Shown here: piece after piece, positions 55,077 through 64,000 of the stretch | Layout: every line of letters starts with the position of its first letter | Numbering within the stretch: the stretch's first letter is position 1 | Program-made: the position numbers and the translations under genes | Notes under the pieces: generated by a model | What the model was told of the DNA's origin: nothing | The model's input: the letters and a program-made list of their open reading frames with translations, nothing else | Databases searched by the model: none | From: Ostrinia nubilalis | Taxonomy: Eukaryota > Arthropoda > Insecta > Lepidoptera > Crambidae | Direction of reading: 5' to 3' | DNA: 64,000 nucleotides | NCBI RefSeq assembly: GCF_963855985.1 | Contig: NC_087118.1 | Coordinates: 1,240,001-1,304,000, forward strand

Positions 55077-57024
55077 ACTCCATTATAAATATCATTTGGA
55101 TGAGTCTCAATATATGACTGTTGTTACTAAAACTAACACGAGACGACGACAGCAAGATTACTCTGATGTTTGCTTCCTTTTTAACCATAAAATATGCTAC
55201 CTATAACCAAAGTTAAAAAAAATACTTGGTAAGCCTTTGTACTAGAGGTGTCATTCCAGCGGTGCATCACCAATTCTATCACAATCTTCTTGTAGATTCT
55301 TTTAATCAAAATGCTGAGAGTGATTCAGATTTACTTTTTTTAGTTATAAAGCTTTTTACCTATTATTGATTAGGTACTTATAAAAATACATAAAAATGTC
55401 ACTAATTAAAGAAATTTAGTTTGTCACAGATCGTCATAAATTATAGCCTAATGTTATGTTATTCTGGGTTATAAACAAAAATACTGTAAAGTTTCATCAA
55501 AATCTGTTCGGTAGTTTTTGCGCGAAAGAGTTACAAATTTCCAGACATCCTGATATCCAGACATCCTAACTTTCGCATTTATAATATTAGTAGGATCGAA
55601 GTACCTTCATCACTAAGTAAATCACTGGAGATCAAATTAGAAAATGCTTGGATTTCTATTAAATCAGCTCCTTCAGGCAATGGCGAATCTGAAAATATTA
55701 AAAAAACACAAACATAAAATATAATTTAACTTCACAACGAAGACGAAAAAATCGTAATTAAACGTTACAATAGGAATAAATACTCAATTTACCAACGTAA
55801 ACAATATTAAATTGCACATACAATATCAAACGTACGAAAACAAACCACGTTAATAATCGTATGTATTACATACGATAAAAAATAAATTTAATTGACAACG
55901 TTTATCATGGTATGTAAAACATACGATACTTTGTTAGCTTAAAAAAGGAACGTAAAGAATCTTATGTGTTAATTACTATAGTTTTGAATAGCTAGTAACA
56001 AAATATAAGGCAATTTTCAACACCAAAAGGAAAACTGTAATTACTACTTACCTAATAGTATGCGCTCGCTAGCGGTGAACCAAACCGCTTCTCCCCTGTA
56101 GACGATCGCACAGGACATTACGATAGTATACGTTGCGATCGTGGATTACATACGATTGAATACGTGTGAAAAATCTTTTATTTTAAATGATATTGCAATT
56201 TTTGTTCGCGGGTTCGATAATACGTATTTTAGTAATTATAAAATGCTTATAAAATCAAAATTGATATTTTGTGGCTTACGATTATTTACTTAGGAGGCAT
56301 CGATTTATTAATTTGTACCAAAGAATCACGTTATAACAGTCTTTCTTTCTTATGAAAATATAATTAAAATAGTTTTAAATTAACATAGAATGTGAAGTTA
56401 TTACAAATAATTAAATCAAAAGTAATTAACTGACGAGATCAAATAATTTTTTTTTTTTTTGTTTTCTAATAAACATTGATTATTTTTTAAACATAGCAAT
56501 TACGATTAAATTAAAAAGTTTTATTTATAAAGTGATAAAAGGAATATTTATCTTCTTTATTAACCTTAAAATAAGCAAAATCTATTCTTAATTGATAAAA
56601 TCAATTAACAAAGTTACATCGTTATTGTTCTTACTTTAAAAAAAATAGTATTTAATCTTATTAGAGCCTCTAATATTATTCAAAAATTGTACATAAGGAA
56701 TCTATATAATAGGAAACATGAATAATAGTTAATGATAATTCAGTAAATTGTGTTTTTTTTTCTGAAATCAATTAAGTTTAAGTTATGAGTTATTTTTTTC
56801 TACTGGACTTTTAAAGATATTTATTTTATTTAGTTACATTTTTATGTATTTTTATAAGTAATCAATAATAGGTAAAAAACTTTATAACCAAAAAAAGTTA
56901 ATCTGAATCAGTCTCAGCATTATGATTAGAAGAATCTACAAGAAGATTGTGATAGAATTGGTGATGCACCGCTGGAATGACACCACTAGTACAAAGGCTT
57001 ACCAAGTATTTTTTTTAACTTTGG

Positions 57025-57306
57025 TTATAGTAGCACATGGTTAAAAAGCAGGCAAACATCAGAGTAATCTTGCTGTCGTCGTCTCGTGTTAGTTTTAGTA
57101 ACAACAGTCATATATTGAGACTCATCCAAATGATATTTATAATGGAGTTTATTTGGCTCAGAAGGAAGCACCTTGACTTCTTTTATTTTCATCCATTGCA
57201 CAACAGCGTTCAAGTTCTTGGTCCAATTTTTACAGCCTAAGGTTGACTTAAAATCCAAAAATTTGGTATGATCCAACTCGATTACAGTACATGGTTGTAG
57301 TTTCAT
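57025..57306 (-). CDS. U2 leftward ORF (unknown)
   Basis: Same 93-codon product as in U1, U3 and U5. It lies in the middle piece of U2. Confidence 0.35.
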   Translation of the reverse strand: MKLQPCTVIELDHTKFLDFKSTLGCKNWTKNLNAVVQWMKIKEVKVLPSEPNKLHYKYHLDESQYMTVVTKTNTRRRQQDYSDVCLLFNHVLL

Positions 57307-57309
57307 GCT

Positions 57310-57504
57310 TTGATTGAAAGATGTGCCAAAAATAAATGTATTTATACTCCTTTAGAATGGTTTTCATTGGTACGATGGGCTAAACAAGATGGGAAACCAT
57401 ATACTGTAATCGAGTTGCATCATACCAAATTTTTGGATTTTGAGTCAATCTTAGGCTGTAAAAATTGGACTAAGAACTTGAACGGTGATGTTGTGTTCAA
57501 ATAA
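57310..57504 (+). CDS. U2 rightward ORF (unknown)
   Basis: Same 64-codon product as in U1, from the second palindrome arm. Confidence 0.35.
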   Translation: MIERCAKNKCIYTPLEWFSLVRWAKQDGKPYTVIELHHTKFLDFESILGCKNWTKNLNGDVVFK

Positions 57505-57984
57505 ACTCCATTATAAATATCATTTGGATGAGTCTCAATATATGACTGTTGTTACTAAAACTAACACGAGACGACGACAGCAAGATTACTCTGATGTTTG
57601 CTTCCTTTTTAACCATAAAATATGCTACCTATAACCAAAGTTAAAAAAAATACTTGGTAAGCCTTTGTACTAGAGGTGTCATTCCAGCGGTGCATCACCA
57701 ATTCTATCACAATCTTCTTGTAGATTCTTTTAATCAAAATGCTGAGAGTGATTCAGATTTACTTTTTTTAGTTATAAAGCTTTTTACCTATTATTGATTA
57801 GGTACTTATAAAAATACATAAAAATGTCACTAATTAAAGAAATTTAGTTTGTCACAGATCGTCATAAATTATAGCCTAATGTTATGTTATTCTGGGTTAT
57901 AAACAAAAATACTGTAAAGTTTCATCAAAATCTGTTCGGTAGTTTTTGCGCGAAAGAGTTACAAATTTCCAGACATCCTGATAT

Positions 57985-58235
57985 CGATGCCTCCTAAGTA
58001 AATAATCGTAAGCCACAAAATATCAATTTTGACTTTATAAGCATTTTATAATTACTAAAATACGTATTATCGAACCCGCGAACAAAAATTGCAATATCAT
58101 TTAAAATAAAAGATTTTTCACACGTATTCAATCGTATGTAATCCACGATCGCAACGTATACTATCGTAATGTCCTGTGCGATCGTCTACAGGGGAGAAGC
58201 GGTTTGGTTCACCGCTAGCGAGCGCATACTATTAG
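57985..58235 (+). other. U4 leader exon candidate with GTAAGT donor
   Basis: From the terminus to attag|gtaagt (58231-58241). No long ORF, so it would be a 5' untranslated exon. The segment gtctacaggggagaagcggt with gttcaccgctagcgagcg is the only GC-rich stretch of the element. It is conserved in all copies, including U0. Confidence 0.45.
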
Positions 58236-58598
58236 GTAAGTAGTAATTACAGTTTTCCTTTTGGTGTTGAAAATTGCCTTATATTTTGTTACTAGCTATT
58301 CAAAACTATAGTAATTAACACATACGATTCTTTACGTTTCTTTTTTAAGCTAACAAAGTATCGCATGTTTTACATACCATGATAAACGTTGTCAATTAAA
58401 TTTATTTTTTATCGTATGTAATACATACGATTATTAACGTGGTTTGTTTTCGTACGTTTGATATTGTATGTGCAATTTAATATTGTTTACGTTGGTAAAT
58501 TGAGTATTTATTCCTATTGTAACGTTTAATTACGATTTTTTCGTCTTCGTTGTGAAGTTAAATTATATTTTATGTTTGTGTTTTTTTAATGTTTTCAG

Positions 58599-58682
58599 AT
58601 TCGCCATTGCCTGAAGGAGCTGATTTAAAAGAAATCCAAGCATTTTCTAATTTGATCTCCAGTGATTTACTTAGTGATGAAG
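58599..58682 (+). CDS. U4 internal coding exon candidate
   Basis: tttttttaatgttttcag precedes and gaag|gtac follows. The 84-nt exon is open in one frame (SPLPEGADLKEIQAFSN, then LISSDLLSDE) and starts and ends in the same phase (1-1). It would follow the leader exon after a 363-nt intron. Host-gene capture is an alternative origin. Confidence 0.4.
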
Positions 58683-59232
58683 GTACTTCGATCCTACTAA
58701 TATTATAAATGCGAAAGTTAGGGTGTCTGGATGATATCCAGACACCCTATCCCGGATGTCTGGAAATTTGTAACTCTTTCGCGCAAAAACTACCGAACAG
58801 ATTTTGATGAAACTTTACAGTATTTTTGTTTATAACCCAGAATAACATAACATATAGGCTATAATTTATGACGATCTGTGACAAACTAAATTTCTTTAAT
58901 TAGTGTCATTTTTATGTATTTTTATAAGTAATCAATAATAGGTAAAAAGCTTTATAACTAAAAAAAGTAAGTAAATCTGAATCACTCTCAGCATTATGAT
59001 TAAAAGAATCTACAAGAAGATTGTGATAGAATTGGTGATGCACCGCTGGAATGACACCTCTAGTACAAAGGCTTACCAAGTATTTTTTTTAACTTTGCTT
59101 ATAGGTAGCATATTTTTATGGTTAAAAAGGAAGCAAACATCAGAGTAATCTTGCTGTCGTCGTCTCGTGTTGTTAGTTTTAGTAACAACAGTCATATATT
59201 GAGACTCATCCAAATGATATTTATAATGGAGT

Positions 59233-59427
59233 TTATTTGAACACAACATCACCGTTCAAGTTCTTAGTCCAATTTTTACAGCCTAAGATTGACTCAAAAT
59301 CCAAAAATTTGGTATGATGCAACTCGATTACAGTATATGGTTTCCCATCTTGTTTAGCCCATCGTACCAATGAAAACCATTCTAAAGGAGTATAAATACA
59401 TTTATTTTTGGCACATCTTTCAATCAA
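59233..59427 (-). CDS. U4 MIERC-type ORF (unknown)
   Basis: Same 64-codon product as 51463-51657, in inverted orientation. Confidence 0.35.
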   Translation of the reverse strand: MIERCAKNKCIYTPLEWFSLVRWAKQDGKPYTVIELHHTKFLDFESILGCKNWTKNLNGDVVFK

Positions 59428-59430
59428 AGC

Positions 59431-59631
59431 ATGAAACTACAACCATGTACTGTAATCGAGTTGGATCATACCAAATTTTTGGATTTTAAGTCAACCTTAG
59501 GCTGTAAAAATTGGACCAAGAACTTGAACGCTGTTGTGCAATGGATGAAAATAAAAGAAGTCAAGGTGCTTCCTTCTGAGCCAAATAAACTCCATTATAA
59601 ATATCATTTGGATGAGTCTCAATATTTATGA
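59431..59631 (+). CDS. U4 MKLQP-type ORF, short variant (unknown)
   Basis: 66 codons. It stops after DESQYL because of a small insertion, as does the U0 ORF at 189-479. U1/U2/U3/U5 continue for 27 more residues. Confidence 0.35.
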   Translation: MKLQPCTVIELDHTKFLDFKSTLGCKNWTKNLNAVVQWMKIKEVKVLPSEPNKLHYKYHLDESQYL

Positions 59632-62600
59632 CTGTTGTTACTAAAACTAACACGAGACGACGACAGCAAGATTACTCTGATGTTTGCCCCCTTTTTAACC
59701 ATGTGCTACTATAACCAAAGTTAAAAAAAATACTTGGTAAGCCTTTGTACTAGAGGTGTCATTCCAGCGGTGCATCACCAATTCTATCACAATCTTCTTG
59801 TAGATTCTTCTAATCATAATGCTGAGACTGATTCAGATTAACTTTTCTTGGTTATAAAGTTTTTTACCTATTATTGATTACTTATAAAAATACATAAAAT
59901 GTAACTAAATAAAATAAATATCTTTAAAAGTCCAGTAGAAAAAAATAACTCATAACTTAAACTTAATTGATTTCAGAAAAAAAAACACAATTTACTGAAT
60001 TATCATTAATTATTATTCATGTTACCTATTATATAGATTCCTTATGTACAATTTTTGAATAATATTAGAGGCTCTAATAAGATTAAATACTTTTTTTTAA
60101 AGTAAGAACAATAACGATGTAACTTTGTTAATTGATTTTATCAATTAAGAATAGATTTTGCTTATTTTAAGGTTAATAAAGAAGATAAATATTCCTTTTA
60201 TCACTTTATAAATAAAACTTTTTAATTTAATCGTAATTGCTATGTTTCAAAAATAATCAATGTTTATTAGAAAACAAAAAAAAAAATATTTGATCTTGTC
60301 AGTTAATTACTTTTGATTTAATTATTTGTAATAACTTCACATTCTATGTTAATTTAAAACTATTTTAATTATATTTTCATAAGAAAGAAAGACTGTTATA
60401 ACGTGATTCTTTGGTACAAATTAATAAATATGGTATTTAAAACAGAGGTTTCATTTCAAGACTTTCATTGTGTTCAAATTGATTTTGTGAATCCTTTTGT
60501 CCGAAATAGATGAGTACCTAATTGAATAATTTAGTTTTAGCATGAATTTACAATGAAAAATTAATAAATATGTAACATACCTTCGACAGTATAAATGATT
60601 ATGTTCCCGTACAATGGAGTATGTGACTCTTACTATATATTTTACCTACAGCTTGACAAAGTAAATAATTGTATAGTTATGTTACGATTTCTATGACTAA
60701 TTTTATCCGCCGTAAAACACCGTAACAACAATATCTCCAAAACTACAATATATTTACAAATAAATGTTATTGTATGAGAATACACCTTAAATTGATTATA
60801 AGTTTTGAAAAAATCGTATCCCTAGCTCAAAAGATGGGAAAACTGCACACATAAATATCTTTAAATGGCTCTACTGTAAAGTTTGGTTTTAAGACATACG
60901 ATAGTTTACTTAGGAGGCATCGATATCCAGACATCCTAACTTTCGCATTTATAATATTAGTAGGATCGAAGTACCTTCATCACTAAGTAAATCACTGGAG
61001 ATCAAATTAGAAAATGCTTGGATTTCTATTAAATCAGCTCCTTCAGGCAATGGCGAATCTGAAAATATTAAAAAAACACAAACATAAAATATAATTTAAC
61101 TTCACAACGAAGACGAAAAAATCGTAATTAAACGTTACAATAGGAATAAATACTCAATTTACCAACGTAAACAATATTAAATTGCACATACAATATCAAA
61201 CGTACGAAAACAAACCACGTTAATAATCGTATGTATTACATACGATAAAAAATAAATTTAATTGACAACGTTTATCATGGTATGTAAAACATACGATACT
61301 TTGTTAGCTTAAAAAAGGAACGTAAAGAATCTTATGTGTTAATTACTATAGTTTTGAATAGCTAGTAACAAAATATAAGGCAATTTTCAACACCAAAAGG
61401 AAAACTGTAATTACTACTTACCTAATAGTATGCGCTCGCTAGCGGTGAACCAAACCGCTTCTCCCCTGTAGACGATCGCACAGGACATTACGATAGTATA
61501 CGTTGCGATCGTGGATTACATACGATTGAATACGTGTGAAAAATCTTTTATTTTAAATGATATTGCAATTTTTGTTCGCGGGTTCGATAATACGTATTTT
61601 AGTAATTATAAAATGCTTATAAAATCAAAATTGATATTTTGTGGCTTACGATTATTTACTTAGGAGGCATCGACGATGCCTCCTAAGTAAACTATCGTAT
61701 GTCTTAAAACCAAACTTTACAGTAGAGCCATTTAAAGATATTTATGTGTGCAGTTTTCCCATCTTTTGAGCTAGGGATACGATTTTTTCAAAACTTATAG
61801 TCAATTTAAGGTGTATTCTCATACAATAACATTTATTTGTAAATATATTGTAGTTTTGGAGATATTGTTGTTACGGTGTTTTACGGCGGATAAAATTAGT
61901 CATAGAAATCGTAACATAACTATACAATTATTTACTTTGTCTAGCTGTAGGTAAAATATATAGTAAGAGCCACATACTCCATTGTACGGGAACATAATCA
62001 TTTATACTGTCGAAGGTATGTTACATATTTATTAATTTTTCATTGTAAATTCATGCTAAAACTAAATTATTCAATTAGGTACTCATCTATTTTGGACAAA
62101 AGGATTCACAAAATCAATTTGAACACAATGAAAGTCTTGAAATGAAACCTCTGTTTTAAATACCATATTTATTAATTTGTACCAAAGAATCACGTTATAA
62201 CAGTCTTTCTTTCTTATGAAAATATAATTAAAATAGTTTTAAATTAACATAGAATGTGAAGTTATTACAAATAATTAAATCAAAAGTAATTAACTGACGA
62301 GATCAAATAATTTTTTTTTTTTTTTGTTTTCTAATAAACATTGATTATTTTTTAAACATAGCAATTACGATTAAATTAAAAAGTTTTATTTATAAAGTGA
62401 TAAAAGGAATATTTATCTTCTTTATTAACCTTAAAATAAGCAAAATCTATTCTTAATTGATAAAATCAATTAACAAAGTTACATCGTTATTGTTCTTACT
62501 TTAAAAAAAATAGTATTTAATCTTATTAGAGCCTCTAATATTATTCAAAAATTGTACATAAGGAATCTATATAATAGGAAACATGAATAATAATTAATGA

Positions 62601-62890
62601 TAATTCAGTAAATTGTGTTTTTTTTTTCTGAAATCAATTAAGTTTAAGTTATGAGTTATTTTTTTCTACTGGACTTTTAAAGATATTTATTTTATTTAGT
62701 TACATTTTTATGTATTTTTATAAGTAATCAATAATAGGTAAAAAACTTTATAACCAAAAAAAGTTAATCTGAATCAGTCTCAGCATTATGATTAGAAGAA
62801 TCTACAAGAAGATTGTGATAGAATTGGTGATGCACCGCTGGAATGACACCACTAGTACAAAGGCTTACCAAGTATTTTTTTTAACTTTGG

Positions 62891-63172
62891 TTATAGTAGC
62901 ACATGGTTAAAAAGCAGGCAAACATCAGAGTAATCTTGCTGTCGTCGTCTCGTGTTAGTTTTAGTAACAACAGTCATATATTGAGACTCATCCAAATGAT
63001 ATTTATAATGGAGTTTATTTGGCTCAGAAGGAAGCACCTTGACTTCTTTTATTTTCATCCATTGCACAACAGCGTTCAAGTTCTTGGTCCAATTTTTACA
63101 GCCTAAGGTTGACTTAAAATCCAAAAATTTGGTATGATCCAACTCGATTACAGTACATGGTTGTAGTTTCAT
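62891..63172 (-). CDS. U5 leftward ORF (unknown)
   Basis: Same product as in U1, U2 and U3. Confidence 0.35.
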   Translation of the reverse strand: MKLQPCTVIELDHTKFLDFKSTLGCKNWTKNLNAVVQWMKIKEVKVLPSEPNKLHYKYHLDESQYMTVVTKTNTRRRQQDYSDVCLLFNHVLL

Positions 63173-63175
63173 GCT

Positions 63176-63370
63176 TTGATTGAAAGATGTGCCAAAAATA
63201 AATGTATTTATACTCCTTTAGAATGGTTTTCATTGGTACGATGGGCTAAACAAGATGGGAAACCATATACTGTAATCGAGTTGCATCATACCAAATTTTT
63301 GGATTTTGAGTCAATCTTAGGCTGTAAAAATTGGACTAAGAACTTGAACGGTGATGTTGTGTTCAAATAA
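63176..63370 (+). CDS. U5 rightward ORF (unknown)
   Basis: Same product as in U1, U2, U3 and, inverted, U4. Confidence 0.35.
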   Translation: MIERCAKNKCIYTPLEWFSLVRWAKQDGKPYTVIELHHTKFLDFESILGCKNWTKNLNGDVVFK

Positions 63371-64000
63371 ACTCCATTATAAATATCATTTGGATGAGTC
63401 TCAATATATGACTGTTGTTACTAAAACTAACACGAGACGACGACAGCAAGATTACTCTGATGTTTGCTTCCTTTTTAACCATAAAATATGCTACCTATAA
63501 CCAAAGTTAAAAAAAAAAACTTGGTAAGCCTTTGTACTAGAGGTGTCATTCCAGCGGTGCATCACCAATTCTATCACAATCTTCTTGTAGATTCTTTTAA
63601 TCAAAATGCTGAGAGTGATTCAGATTTACTTTTTTTAGTTATAAAGCTTTTTACCTATTATTGATTAGGTACTTATAAAAATACATAAAAATGTCACTAA
63701 TTAAAGAAATTTAGTTTGTCACAGATCGTCATAAATTATAGCCTAATGTTATGTTATTCTGGGTTATAAACAAAAATACTGTAAAGTTTCATCAAAATCT
63801 GTTCGGTAGTTTTTGCGCGAAAGAGTTACAAATTTCCAGACATCCTGATATCCAGACATCCTAACTTTCGCATTTATAATATTAGTAGGATCGAAGTACC
63901 TTCATCACTAAGTAAATCACTGGAGATCAAATTAGAAAATGCTTGGATTTCTATTAAATCAGCTCCTTCAGGCAATGGCGAATCTGAAAATATTAAAAAA

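Larger units (their letters stand above)
53382..56302 (+). mobile_element. U3, complete U element inserted in U2
   Basis: 2921 bp, same orientation as its host. The target duplication attt lies at 53378-53381 and 56303-56306, and removing U3 restores ccatatttattaattt of U2. This direct proof of transposition defines the element ends. Confidence 0.94.
57985..60922 (-). mobile_element. U4, complete U element inserted inverted in U2
   Basis: 2938 bp, opposite orientation. The target duplication atat lies at 57981-57984 and 60923-60926, and removal restores cctgatatccagac. Some small differences (a tttatg in place of tatatg after the ORF, a ccccctttt stretch) are shared with U0 rather than with U1/U2/U3/U5, marking a subfamily. 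Confidence 0.94.
52885..61672 (+). mobile_element. U2, complete but split by U3 and U4
   Basis: The pieces are 52885-53381, 56303-57984 and 60923-61672. Without the two insertions and their duplicated 4 bp the length is about 2921 bp, that of an intact copy. It is joined to U1 and U5 by single A residues. Confidence 0.92.
49962..64000. repeat. tandem and nested array of U elements
   Basis: U1, U2 and U5 lie head to tail with junction ggcatcg-a-cgatgcc at 52883-52885 and 61672-61674. U3 and U4 are inserted in U2. After removing them the tandem period is 2922-2923 bp. The array starts after acat (49958-49961) and continues beyond the window. Confidence 0.93.
61674..64000 (+). mobile_element. 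U5, U element running off the window
   Basis: It starts cgatgcctcctaagtaaact one base after U2 and is visible for 2327 bp, ending within the candidate coding-exon region. Confidence 0.93.

Overview
This is eukaryotic, AT-rich, almost entirely repetitive DNA, best explained as a lepidopteran (moth or butterfly) intergenic or heterochromatic region. The reasons are the repeat repertoire: a tRNA-headed SINE, piggyBac, mariner, jockey/CR1-type and RTE-type LINEs, a BEL/Pao element, and dispersed repeats I remember as common in Lepidoptera (the ggccaagtgcgagtcgg family, the cgcgacttcgtacgcg family, the ctaatattataaatgcg family). No intact host gene is visible. Two or three short stretches look like orphan host exons or a retrocopied gene tail.

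Layout. 1-1473 is the right part of a TIR transposon, here called the U element, inserted in a broken Ty3/gypsy gag-pol (1476-3790). A SINE (3923-4256) and a nearly complete LINE (LINE-A, to 8402) follow. 8458-16325 is a piggyBac transposase on the minus strand, split by a CR1/jockey-like LINE (LINE-B). LINE-B is itself split by a long-TIR foldback element, which carries a hAT-like element with 8-bp target duplications, which holds a further MITE: five nested layers. 16.3-22.5 kb holds palindromes, tandem repeats (121 bp, 188 bp, 48 bp), a 5'-truncated jockey LINE and an inverted-repeat element. 23625-29832 is a BEL/Pao retrotransposon on the minus strand with nearly full gag-pol, interrupted by a polyadenylated retrocopy. 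30773-36084 and 37128-44585 are two LTR elements with near-identical LTRs and no coding interior. The second sits inside a TIR element whose ends lie at 36936 and 47688, and it contains a (AAATG)174 run. A mariner with intact TIRs lies at 45232-46532.

The right end (49962-64000) is the most unusual part. Five near-identical copies of the 2.92-kb U element are arranged both as a head-to-tail tandem array (U1, U2, U5, each joined through a single A) and as nested insertions into U2 (U3 direct, U4 inverted, each with a 4-bp duplication). The U element starts with CGATGCCTCCTAAGTAA and ends with its inverse, duplicates ANNT targets, has a central palindrome of about 1 kb with head-to-head ORFs, and shows a spliced-gene layout (leader exon, GTAAGT donor, acceptor, short coding exon). 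I recognise no transposase in it.

The window is therefore a stratified transposon graveyard with one recently active, unclassified DNA-transposon family, rather than a set of cooperating genes.
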